The position numbers were made by a program, and so were the translations under genes. Below the pieces are notes generated by a model. That model searched no databases. It had not been told where the DNA came from and worked only from the letters and a program-made list of their open reading frames with translations. From positions 3,292,001 through 3,356,000 of the forward strand of contig NC_014041.1 in NCBI RefSeq assembly GCF_000023465.1: 64,000 bases of DNA, in the 5' to 3' direction. This DNA is from Zunongwangia profunda SM-A87 (lineage in GTDB: Bacteria; Bacteroidota; Bacteroidia; Flavobacteriales; Flavobacteriaceae). This document shows positions 55,282 through 63,562 of this stretch, piece by piece (position 1 is the first letter of the stretch; each line of letters starts with the position of its first letter).

Positions 55282-56784
55282 CTAAAATTCATGTTCATCG
55301 TTAATTTTAGTAAGATAATCGTAGAAGTTTTCTTCAGAAGTTAAGCCCATTTTTTTTCTTAATCTGCTTTTTTTCTTTTGTACCGACCGGTGCTCAATAA
55401 AAGTGTATCTAGCAATTTCTTTTGTATCGAATTTTAGGTAAATCATCGCACAAAATTTCTTATCGGAAATAGTTAAATTGGAATGCTGTTTCATAAGGGC
55501 TCTATAAAAATCAGAATAGACTTCTTCAAATCTTTTCAAAAAGGTAGAGTCATTATTTTTAGCCATTATTATAACTTCTTCAAAAGCCTGATTGAGTTGA
55601 TTTTTTAATTGCTTCGTTTCTTTTTCTTTTGCTATAGTGATCTTTTTTAAGTTTGCCCTGGTCATCAAAAAGAAATAAAAAAGGAAGCCTGATAAAGCTA
55701 TAATTACACAACCTAAAAGGTTTACAGATGTTTTATTTGAATCTTCATTTTCTCCATAGCTTTCAGGGACTTCGGAGACTTTTCTCAACTTATCGAATAA
55801 AGCAATTGATCTTTCATTTTTCAATTTTGATATACTATCCAAAACTTCTTCATATTTTTTGCTATGATAATTTGCCTTTATAGTATCGTTTAATTTGAGG
55901 TAAGTTCTACCTAACTGATTATAAATATTTGGATAAAGAGACCAGTTTGCAGTTTGCTTTTCAATAATATCTAAACTTTTAAGATAGTTGGAAAGTGCCA
56001 GTTTATAATTCTGTTCTTTAAAATAAAATTCACCCAGATAATAAAAATGAGGAAATTTTTTAATGTAGTCGTTTTCATTGTTTAGACTTGAGTCCAGAAA
56101 AATAAGCGCTGAATCTGATTGATGGATGTGCTGATAGTATCCTCCTTTTAAAAGAAGATAATCATTATATTCCTTTGTTTTCTGGGGTTTTAAAAGAGAA
56201 TCTGCATAGCGATCTGCACGTCTCATATATTTCTTTAAAGAATCAAGGTTCTTGGTAATACTATAATAATTACCTAAATTCAGAGCAATTCTCATCTTTA
56301 ATAGATATTTATCATCCATTAATTGAAATGAGTTTAGTGTATCTAAAATATTTTCAGCCTTTTGTAGTTCCACAAAATATTGATCTTGCCAGCCATTATG
56401 CAAGTAATTGATTGCTAAATTTTCCCTGGTTTTAACTTCCAGGATCGGGTCGGTTTTAATATAAGTCTCCTGTAACACTTCATTAAAAAAATATAAACTG
56501 CTCTTATTCATTTCCAGACTAAACATCGCTCGGCCAATTTTATAATAGCTTTTTGCTTTGAATTCACTATTATTATTGTCATCTGCCCATTGCATCACCT
56601 GATAAGCATATGCTATCGATTCCATTTCTTTAGAAAACTCAAATTTTTTGTCGGAAAGTAATAATAAGCTATCCTGTTTTTGAAATACCTCCTGACCATA
56701 GAAAGGAGATGACAAGGATAAAACCGAAACTAAAAATAAAAGTATTTTAATATGAGCGCTTTGAAAAAAGTAATCATGTACCAT
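55282..56784 (-). CDS. TPR sensor with membrane helix and C-terminal HTH
   Basis: The 500-residue protein has a signal peptide (about 10-30, ending FYGQ), an extracytoplasmic TPR domain (about 45-330), one membrane helix (about 353-373, LLGCVIIALSGFLFYFFLM), a coiled coil and a cytosolic LuxR-like helix-turn-helix (about 440-495, FCAMIYLKFDTKEIARYTFIEHRSVQKKKSRLRKKMGL). This is a one-component membrane regulator type common in Bacteroidetes. It lies directly upstream of the adhesin operon on the same strand, so it may control it; proximity is the only evidence. Confidence 0.88.
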   Translation of the reverse strand: MVHDYFFQSAHIKILLFLVSVLSLSSPFYGQEVFQKQDSLLLLSDKKFEFSKEMESIAYAYQVMQWADDNNNSEFKAKSYYKIGRAMFSLEMNKSSLYFFNEVLQETYIKTDPILEVKTRENLAINYLHNGWQDQYFVELQKAENILDTLNSFQLMDDKYLLKMRIALNLGNYYSITKNLDSLKKYMRRADRYADSLLKPQKTKEYNDYLLLKGGYYQHIHQSDSALIFLDSSLNNENDYIKKFPHFYYLGEFYFKEQNYKLALSNYLKSLDIIEKQTANWSLYPNIYNQLGRTYLKLNDTIKANYHSKKYEEVLDSISKLKNERSIALFDKLRKVSEVPESYGENEDSNKTSVNLLGCVIIALSGFLFYFFLMTRANLKKITIAKEKETKQLKNQLNQAFEEVIIMAKNNDSTFLKRFEEVYSDFYRALMKQHSNLTISDKKFCAMIYLKFDTKEIARYTFIEHRSVQKKKSRLRKKMGLTSEENFYDYLTKINDEHEF

Positions 56785-56944
56785 CTGATAAATACAAAAT
56801 TAAATTTTGATAATAATAACCTGGACCATCTAAGCAAGAGCATTCCTATAGATTTCCGTTTTTGAAAAACTTGTTCTAGGATTGCCTTACTACGATTGAT
56901 TATCTACAATAAAAAATCCTTTTTTTGTTTAATAATACTTACGT

Positions 56945-56974
56945 AAAAACCCAGCTGGTGGACTGAGTTTTTTT
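56945..56974. terminator. Terminator-like hairpin in gene-less region
   Basis: Arms AAACCCAG and CTGAGTTT (one mismatch on +, a G-T pair on -) with A and T runs on both sides. There is no protein gene immediately upstream on either strand, so what it ends is unknown. Confidence 0.4.
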
Positions 56975-57450
56975 CGTAATCATCTACTTCTCAAGTAAAT
57001 AATAATAAAAAACACTAAGTGAATAACCTATAGAATGCATAGGTTATAGTTGATATGCATATGGCCAAAAATTATGGATTATCATATAAACATTAATAAA
57101 AATCCAATATCCTAATTTTTTTTACTAAAAACAGATCCTGTTTTGCTAAACGTTTATTAATTTTTTCTATTTATTTTCCAATACCCCAATGAATCCCCAA
57201 AAAATACGGTTAAAATAAACTGTTATTTTTTTCTCAATTATTATCAGGTTTTAGGCTATACATAATTGATTTACAGAAGCTATAAACCTATATTCCAAGC
57301 CTTTAATCAAAAAAACTGCTTTAAGTTATATTTATTATAAATTGTTATAGTAGCAATTTGATGTAGTATCTACTATTTTTAAGATTTTAATACCTGCTAA
57401 ATCTTAAGGTAGCCATTTTGATTTCTTAAGAATATGCAGCTCAGGTGTAG

Positions 57451-57480
57451 AAACGCTTAAGTTTATTATTTAAGCGTTTT
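57451..57480. repeat. Perfect 10-bp-arm inverted repeat in gene-less region
   Basis: AAACGCTTAA and TTAAGCGTTT flank a 9-base loop; an extra T and ATATATTTTTT follow on the + strand. It could be a terminator or structured RNA element. Confidence 0.45.
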
Positions 57481-58020
57481 CATATATTTTTTAATTGACC
57501 GGTTTTTGGTTTCATCTAACAGGAAAATTTTAAAGTTCAAAATAACATACTTGAAACTTAAAGAAATAAGTCCTCATATATTTTCATAGTAAACTACTCA
57601 GGAATAAATTCTTAAAACATTTATTGTTACATGATCTTTTATTTCGAGATTTCTCTGTTCCAAATTCTCAACCACCAAATATGGCAGTTCACACTATCCC
57701 TTTTTGCTTATTTTACGAGAGGTTTAATTTTTTAGCATTAATTTATCTTTATAGAAAATTTTATGAGTACCCGTTAGATTGGCAGATGGCTGTATTTTGA
57801 ATTTATAAGACGGAAGAGTGTTTTTAGAATGCTTGAACTTCAAAAAATTAGCCCAACATTGTCCCTATATCAATTCCGGTAGAATAACTAAGCAATAAGG
57901 ATAGTAGAACATCGAATTTTTATTAGGAATGATATCATTTCAGCCAGGCTTTATGTATGTTTGTCATTCTATTCCTTGTTTTAAATTACAGTTCTTGCTG
58001 CTAAGACCATACTACAAATT

Positions 58021-59367
58021 ATGAATAAAAATTTATTGCTTTTCGCCTTCTTCCTTACTGCTTTATTTAGTGCCTGCCATAAAAATGATGATCAGGAGCC
58101 GCTACCCAATAGTATCGCAAATCGCACCAACCTTATTTATATTGTAGCCGATAACAATTTAAGTGCTTATGCCAGCCGGGATATTGAAGAAATGATTATG
58201 GGGTATAAAAATGTAGACCAACCAGAACTTAATAACCTGCTGGTATATATTGATGATTATTCTACCCCCCGCTTACTCCAGATCAAAAAACAGGGTTCAC
58301 AGGTAATTACCGATACCATTTATAATTATACCGAGCATAATTCGGTAAGCAAAGAAGTTATGTCTTATATTATTGGTCAGGTTTTAGAGGAATACGAAGC
58401 TAAATCTTACGGGCTGAGCTTTTGGTCGCACGGCGACGGTTGGCTTCCGGCTACTGACCAGGCAAAAACAACGGTTAATTCTAGAGCTTTTGGAGAAGAT
58501 AGGGATAATAATATGTATGGCGAAGGCAAACGAATGGATATTTTAGACTTAAGGAAAACACTGGAAGAATTTCCTAAATTTGATTTTATTCTTTTTGACG
58601 CCTGTGATATGCAAAGTATCGAAGTAGCCTACGAATTAAAAAATACCGCCGATTATTTTATAGCTTCTGTTACTGAAGTTCCCGCCTATGGTGCTAATTA
58701 CGCAGATATGGTGCCCGCGCTATTTTCTGAGACTAGAACCGCTGAACAAATTGCGGAGGCCTATTATCTGGAATATTCCGAAAATTACGATAAGGGTTTG
58801 AACGAAGAAGTCCCTAGCCGCAAGTTTAATATTAAAAATTCTGCGGCAACTACGACAAAGACTATTAGTACCACCAACAAATATCCGTATGGCATAGCAA
58901 TTTCGGTTATTAAAAGTAGTGAATTGGATTTTCTTGCCGAGGCGACAAAAGCAATTATCCAGGCCGAAAAATCTAAAGGACAGCCAATAAATACAAAACA
59001 AGTAACTAATTATGATAGTAATTACTATAACTTTTATTATGATTTGGGCAGCTATATTTCCAGCTTAAGTTCTGCAGACCCCGGTATATTTCAGCAATGG
59101 GAAGATATTCTGGCAAAGGTCGTTCCGCTTAATCTGCACACTCCTACGGTTTACTCCTCCTATGCCAATGATTATAAAGGAGGAATCATTTCTATCCGAA
59201 ATTCTTCAGGAATTAGCGTTTTTATTCCCAACAATAATAATTTTGCCGATGCCGTACACTGGGAAAAATATCCTGAACTCACACAAGCCTACCAGGTAGA
59301 TCGGTTCTATTCATATTACCTGGATTATTATCATAATTACCGTTGGTCTGTAACTATGGGATGGTAA
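58021..59367 (+). CDS. Clostripain-family (C11) cysteine protease, lipoprotein
   Basis: The 448-residue protein has a lipoprotein signal ending at FSAC (Cys19). The caspase-like C11 fold is recognised by YIVADNNLSAYASRDIEEM near the start, catalytic His137 in FWSHGDGW and catalytic Cys195 in FDACDMQSIEVAYEL. C11 proteases cut after basic residues (Arg/Lys). It is probably anchored on the cell surface or in the periplasm. It stands alone between two gene-less stretches, so its regulation and target are unknown. Confidence 0.92.
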   Translation: MNKNLLLFAFFLTALFSACHKNDDQEPLPNSIANRTNLIYIVADNNLSAYASRDIEEMIMGYKNVDQPELNNLLVYIDDYSTPRLLQIKKQGSQVITDTIYNYTEHNSVSKEVMSYIIGQVLEEYEAKSYGLSFWSHGDGWLPATDQAKTTVNSRAFGEDRDNNMYGEGKRMDILDLRKTLEEFPKFDFILFDACDMQSIEVAYELKNTADYFIASVTEVPAYGANYADMVPALFSETRTAEQIAEAYYLEYSENYDKGLNEEVPSRKFNIKNSAATTTKTISTTNKYPYGIAISVIKSSELDFLAEATKAIIQAEKSKGQPINTKQVTNYDSNYYNFYYDLGSYISSLSSADPGIFQQWEDILAKVVPLNLHTPTVYSSYANDYKGGIISIRNSSGISVFIPNNNNFADAVHWEKYPELTQAYQVDRFYSYYLDYYHNYRWSVTMGW

Positions 59368-59746
59368 ATTAAAAAATTAGGACTAAGGTGTAAAAGCTAT
59401 TTTCACTAAGCTTTGCCAAATGTATAAGCGCAAGAATCCGATAAAGCACTGTTGGATTTTTAACGCCTATATTCTATGGTAAAAGATTAAAATACAAGTA
59501 TAATTTTATAAAAAATCAAAGTCCGGTTCTTCGATTTTGTTAGTTTTATATAGCATTTCATTAGATGTTAAACTTAAAAAATGATAAATTACCTGCTTAA
59601 CGCACATAAACCTAAGTACCTACACTCATTTATTCCTCTAAATTTTCATTAATTTAATTATATGATTTTTCCTTAGTTTTATGGGAAGTATCATACCCAA
59701 GTACTAATACGCTTATGATGCATTTATTAATAACCGAATTCTAAAA
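59368..59746. other. Gene-less spacer after the C11 protease gene
   Basis: About 380 bp, AT-rich, with no open frame or strong hairpin seen. It should hold the promoter of the DUF1003-MscS pair, but no exact consensus was found. Confidence 0.45.
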
Positions 59747-60280
59747 ATGATGGATAAAGACATAGACAAAATCTTAACAGCTAAATCTGAGCAGGTAAAA
59801 AAACTTCAGGAAATTGTAAAGAAAGCGATTGAGGAAGAAACATTAATCACCAACAACCTGCTAAACCCACCAAAGGAAATACTTACCCGGGGTCAAACAA
59901 TTTCTGATAAGGTTGCTAAATTTGGAGGCAGCTGGGCATTTATAATTTCTTTTTTTATCGTTCTGGTCGTATGGGTTCTTTTTAACACCTTAACCCCAGC
60001 AAGAGATAATTTTGATCCTTATCCATTTATATTAATGAATCTTATTCTTTCCTGTATCGCAGCGCTGCAAGCTCCGGTAATTATGATGAGTCAGAACAGG
60101 CAAGAAGAAAAAGACAGAAAAAGAGCTGAAAATGACTATTTGATCAATTTAAAGGCAGAATTAGAGATCAAGGCATTAAACCAAAAGATTGAACTTTTAA
60201 TACAGGAGCAGGTACAAACTTTATTTGAAAGTCAGGAAGTGCAGTTGGAAATTTTAAAGAAACTTGAACAAAAATTATGA
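59747..60280 (+). CDS. DUF1003 membrane protein
   Basis: The 177-residue protein matches DUF1003: KVAKFGGSWAFIISFF, FDPYPFILMNLILSCIAALQAPVIMMSQNRQEEKDR and DYLINLKAELEIK. It has two membrane helices (about 60-82 and 92-112) and charged, probably coiled-coil ends. The family function is unknown. Its last four bases overlap the MscS start (ATGA), so the two are translationally coupled and may act together in the membrane. Confidence 0.93.
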   Translation: MMDKDIDKILTAKSEQVKKLQEIVKKAIEEETLITNNLLNPPKEILTRGQTISDKVAKFGGSWAFIISFFIVLVVWVLFNTLTPARDNFDPYPFILMNLILSCIAALQAPVIMMSQNRQEEKDRKRAENDYLINLKAELEIKALNQKIELLIQEQVQTLFESQEVQLEILKKLEQKL

Positions 60281-61125
60281 CAACATCCTTTTTTACCGAT
60301 TTTAAAACCGTAATAATAATAGGGATCATTATCGCAATAACCTTCTCTTTAGCGCTGGCTTTTAAATTTTTATCCAGAAAAAAAATAAATAAGCTCGTTA
60401 AAACAAAGCATATAGACCCAACAAGTTATCTTTTTGCTACAAACTTAATCACCGCAATAATTTTTATTATAGGTATTTCCCTGGCTCTAATTCAAATACC
60501 TGAAATGAAAACGCTGGGGCATTCGATTTTAGCGGGAGCAGGTATCATATCGCTTGTCGCGGGCCTGGCTTCTCAGCAGGCCTTAAGCAATATAATGAGC
60601 GGGTTTCTTATTGTGTTATTTAAACCTTTTAAAATAAATGATAGAATTACTTTTAACCAAACCTATACCGGAACGGTAGAGGAAATCAATTTAAGGCAAG
60701 TGATCCTTAGGGATTTTGAAAATAACAGGATTGTGGTTCCTAATTCCGTAATAAGCTCGAATGTGATCGTGAATTCTAACTTAAATGACACAAAAATCTG
60801 TAAAATGATCGAAATTGGTATTGGCTATAGTTCTGATATAGGAAGAGCTCTAAGCATAATGGAAGAGGAGATTAAAAAACATCCGCTCCACATCGATATT
60901 AGAACACCAGAGGATATAGAAAACGGCATTCCAGAAGTAACATCCAGGGTTATTGCATTAGCAAACTCGTCCGTTACATTAAAAGCATGGGCTTACGCAG
61001 ATAATACGGCCAATGGATTTAGTATGTATTGTGATTTACTCCGTTCCATCAAAGAACGATTTGATAAGGAAAATATTGAAATACCTTTTAACTACCAAAA
61101 CCTAATTATAAAAAAAGAGGATTAA
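60277..61125 (+). CDS. MscS-family mechanosensitive ion channel
   Basis: The 282-residue protein is a small MscS-type channel that releases solutes on hypo-osmotic shock. Three N-terminal membrane helices are followed by the pore helix and beta domain: GAGIISLVAGLASQQALSNIMSGFLIVLFKPFKINDRI (pore and its exit), RDFENNRIVVPNSVISSNVIVNSN (beta domain) and a C-terminal alpha/beta domain. It overlaps the DUF1003 gene by 4 bp. Confidence 0.93.
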   Translation: MTTSFFTDFKTVIIIGIIIAITFSLALAFKFLSRKKINKLVKTKHIDPTSYLFATNLITAIIFIIGISLALIQIPEMKTLGHSILAGAGIISLVAGLASQQALSNIMSGFLIVLFKPFKINDRITFNQTYTGTVEEINLRQVILRDFENNRIVVPNSVISSNVIVNSNLNDTKICKMIEIGIGYSSDIGRALSIMEEEIKKHPLHIDIRTPEDIENGIPEVTSRVIALANSSVTLKAWAYADNTANGFSMYCDLLRSIKERFDKENIEIPFNYQNLIIKKED

Positions 61126-61183
61126 AAATATACTCCTCTCATAGTTATGACTTCCCTTTTTCGTTCAGGAAAGATTGTTATAC

Positions 61184-61759
61184 TTAGGACGGATTATCTT
61201 TTAAATTCTTAAGTGACCTGTTTAGACTTCGAACAGAGATTCCCAGATAGGCAGACAGATCTGATTTTGAGATTTCAACATTATTCTGTTTTTGCATTTC
61301 AATAATCTTTTTCAGAGAATATTCAATGGCATATAATTTTTGGTGTGAGGCCTTTTTACTGGTATTGATTATTCTCTCTGCAAACGAATGAATGATTATT
61401 TTATTTAGAGCAAAATTTTCATTCAACAGTTTTAAAAAGTAGTTTTTGGAAATCTTAAAAGCTTCGACTTCAACGATCGCTTTTACCGAGCATAAACAGG
61501 GCTCATCTCTTATGATTTCGAGTTCCCCAAGTATTTCACCGGTACTTAAAAACTCCAGGATATATTCTTTTCCGTTTTCCTCTTCAAAATAGACTTTGCA
61601 AATTCCCGATTTTATCAAATACAAATTTCTAGTAATCTTATATTGTTCCATTAAAATTTTATCGGCCTTAAAAGAGACCAATTCAATCTCGTCATTATCA
61701 TTTGTAAGTTTAAAATGATCCTGTATAAATTTTAAAAAATCCTTATTTACCCTAACCAT
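61184..61759 (-). CDS. Crp/Fnr-family transcriptional regulator
   Basis: The protein of about 191 residues from the ATG at 61759 has an N-terminal cyclic-nucleotide-binding-type beta roll (about 15-120, YLIKSGICKVYFEEENGKEYILEFLSTGEILGELEI) and a C-terminal winged helix (about 145-190, SKSDLSAYLGISVRSLNRSLKNL). A TTG at 61819 would add 20 residues but lies at the presumed transcription start, because a TATCTTTG -7 element is at 61821-61828. It is divergent from the HAD gene with only a short gap. The ligand is unknown and no cAMP-binding arginine could be confirmed. Confidence 0.88.
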   Translation of the reverse strand: MVRVNKDFLKFIQDHFKLTNDNDEIELVSFKADKILMEQYKITRNLYLIKSGICKVYFEEENGKEYILEFLSTGEILGELEIIRDEPCLCSVKAIVEVEAFKISKNYFLKLLNENFALNKIIIHSFAERIINTSKKASHQKLYAIEYSLKKIIEMQKQNNVEISKSDLSAYLGISVRSLNRSLKNLKDNPS

Positions 61760-61820
61760 TTTTTCGTGGGACAAATGTCCTTGATTAAAAATTAATTTGA
61801 AAAGAAGTTTGCATCTCAAA

Positions 61821-61828
61821 CAAAGATA
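61821..61828 (-). promoter_or_regulatory. Promoter -7 element of the Crp/Fnr gene
   Basis: On the - strand TATCTTTG matches TAnnTTTG exactly, 61 bp before the ATG at 61759; a TTG at 61851-61853 (- strand) is 22 bp further upstream. The element sits just before the HAD start codon at 61832. Confidence 0.5.
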
Positions 61829-61831
61829 AGG

Positions 61832-62524
61832 ATGATAATGAATATAGAAACAATAGCCCTGGATGCGGATGATACTTTATGGGTGAATGAGCCCTATTTT
61901 CAGGCTACAGAAAAAGAATTTTGTGCTTTATTAAAGGATATCATGCCCGAGGATAAAATTTCAGCGGAACTCCTTAAAACCGAAATGAAAAATCTCGAGT
62001 TGTATGGTTACGGTATTAAAGGTTTTATGCTTTCCATGATCGAAACATTATATAAAATTACCGATGCAAAAGCCGATATAAAGCTTGTTCGGAAAGTAAT
62101 CGATTTGGGCCACGATCTCATTCAACAACCAGTAGAACTTATAGAAGGGGTTGAAGATACATTGGAAAAATTAAGTAAGAAATATAAACTGGTATTGGCT
62201 ACAAAAGGTGATCTTTTAGATCAGGAAAGAAAATTAAAAGCTTCTAAGCTTGGTAAATGGTTTGTACACATCGAAGTTATGAGCCATAAGACTCCTGATA
62301 ATTTTCGTAAACTAATTCGTCATTTAGAGATCCTGCCAAAAAACTTTCTTATGGTTGGGAATTCGATACAATCAGATATTATTCCGGTATTAGAAATCAA
62401 CAGTTATGCTGCACATATCCCCTATAGCATTACCTGGAATCATGAAAAACATGAAAAAGAACTGGAACATCCAAACTTGTTTAAACTAGAAAAAATCGAA
62501 GATCTCTTAAACCATTTAATTTAA
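61832..62524 (+). CDS. HAD-family hydrolase
   Basis: The 230-residue protein has the HAD motifs: I, nucleophile Asp11 and Asp13 in LDADDTLW; II, Thr in LATKGD; III, Lys in SHKTPDNF; IV, VGNSIQSDI. A helical cap lies between motif I and II. It is likely a small-molecule phosphatase, substrate unknown. The last base of its TAA stop is the first base of the next ATG, so translation of the CatA-like gene is coupled to it. Confidence 0.92.
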   Translation: MIMNIETIALDADDTLWVNEPYFQATEKEFCALLKDIMPEDKISAELLKTEMKNLELYGYGIKGFMLSMIETLYKITDAKADIKLVRKVIDLGHDLIQQPVELIEGVEDTLEKLSKKYKLVLATKGDLLDQERKLKASKLGKWFVHIEVMSHKTPDNFRKLIRHLEILPKNFLMVGNSIQSDIIPVLEINSYAAHIPYSITWNHEKHEKELEHPNLFKLEKIEDLLNHLI

Positions 62525-63153
62525 TGAAGAAGCATATCAACCTGGACAACTATGACAGAAAAGAACAGTTTAAATTCTTTAAAGGTTTTGAAGAACCTTT
62601 TTTTGGACTAACTACTCATTTAAATTGTGAAAACATCTATAATTACTGCAAAAAAAAGAAAATTCCCTTCTTTGCTTATTATTTATATCAAACCAATAAA
62701 GCAGTTAATCAAGTCAACAATTTTCGGCAAAGAATTATAAATGATCAAATTTATCAATTTGATGTTATCCATATTTCTACAACTATAGCCAGAAAAAACA
62801 AGACTTTTGGTTTTTCGTATCTTAAGCACAGTGAGCACTTTAACGAATTTCTTGATCAATTCGTTAAAGAAAGAAAAAGAATAGAAAACTCTGATTTACT
62901 TATGCCGGCAAATATGGATGAGCAAGTAATACATTATTCTGCTATTCCCTGGATTAATTTCAGTTCTATCTCACATGCAAGAAAATTTTCCATTAACGAT
63001 ACTTGCCCAAAAATTACATTTGGAAAAATCCATAAAAGTAAAGAAGGCCTTATGATGCCAGTTTCAATTCACGCCCATCATGCGCTTGTGGATGGTTATC
63101 ACATAGGTCAACTAGTCCAAATAATCCAAAACAACTTTAATAACAATGAATAA
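62524..63153 (+). CDS. CatA-like O-acetyltransferase
   Basis: The 209-residue protein is of the chloramphenicol acetyltransferase fold, which forms trimers and uses acetyl-CoA. The catalytic His186 and structural Asp190 are in HHALVDGYH, and PWINFSSISHA is the central signature. Bacteroidetes chromosomes often carry such xenobiotic-type CatA-like genes without clinical resistance; chloramphenicol activity is not shown. It is coupled to the HAD gene by a one-base overlap. Confidence 0.9.
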   Translation: MKKHINLDNYDRKEQFKFFKGFEEPFFGLTTHLNCENIYNYCKKKKIPFFAYYLYQTNKAVNQVNNFRQRIINDQIYQFDVIHISTTIARKNKTFGFSYLKHSEHFNEFLDQFVKERKRIENSDLLMPANMDEQVIHYSAIPWINFSSISHARKFSINDTCPKITFGKIHKSKEGLMMPVSIHAHHALVDGYHIGQLVQIIQNNFNNNE

Positions 63154-63211
63154 GAGGTAATCCCCCTTATCCTTACTGTTTTATGACGTTATTGCTCTAG
63201 CTTATTTAAAT

Positions 63212-63246
63212 AAAAAAGACTGCCTTTTTCAGACAGTCTTTTTTGT
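63212..63246. terminator. Bidirectional terminator between catA-like and csbD-like genes
   Basis: Hairpin AAAAAAGACTG / CAGTCTTTTTT with an 11-base loop in the gap between converging genes; T runs on both strands. Confidence 0.85.
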
Positions 63247-63265
63247 TTTGAGACGATTATCGTAA

Positions 63266-63451
63266 TTACCACCTATCGATCTCTTTCTTCAATTCTTCTT
63301 TGGACTTACCGGTTCTTTCCTGCAGTCTTCCAAGCATTTCATCAAATTTCCCCTCAGAGTAGGTTGCATCGTCATCAGTTACTTTCCCGTACTTCTGCTT
63401 AAATTCACCTTTTATCTGTTTCCATTTTCCTTCTAGCTGATCATTATTCAT
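63266..63451 (-). CDS. CsbD-family stress protein
   Basis: The 61-residue protein has the CsbD signature: NNDQLEGKWKQIKGEFKQKYGKVTDDD, EGKFDEMLGRLQERTGKSKEE. In Bacillus CsbD is a general-stress protein; its molecular function is unknown. It is small, soluble and mostly helical. It stands alone on the - strand with its own terminator. Confidence 0.94.
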   Translation of the reverse strand: MNNDQLEGKWKQIKGEFKQKYGKVTDDDATYSEGKFDEMLGRLQERTGKSKEELKKEIDRW

Positions 63452-63562
63452 AACATTTGTTTTTATTGGTTAACAATATAAAGTTACAATATCAATCAGC
63501 TGATTAATCATAAGAAATCGCCATATTTTACTTAAGCTTTTGTTATTTTTAACCTGAAAAAA

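Larger units (their letters stand above)
56785..58020. other. 1.2-kb gene-less region with hairpins
   Basis: No convincing protein gene is visible on either strand over 1236 bp. It contains two hairpins (56945-56974 and 57451-57480) and is otherwise AT-rich. It lies between the TPR-HTH gene, which reads away from it, and the C11 protease gene, which starts at its end. It may contain decayed genes or a non-coding RNA; no family was recognised. Confidence 0.5.

Noticed and set aside
57681..57800. 39-residue + strand open frame in the gene-less tract
   Set aside because: It has no recognisable motif, no promoter or coupling, and is rich in residues encoded by AT-rich codons, as expected by chance.
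61115..61140. AGAGGA/TCCTCT inverted repeat as terminator of the MscS gene
   Set aside because: The arms are short, the loop is long and no T-tract follows.
62524..63153. Mobile antibiotic-resistance cassette (CatA-like)
   Set aside because: There is no transposase, integron site or direct repeat around it, and base composition matches the neighbours; it looks like a chromosomal xenobiotic-type acetyltransferase.
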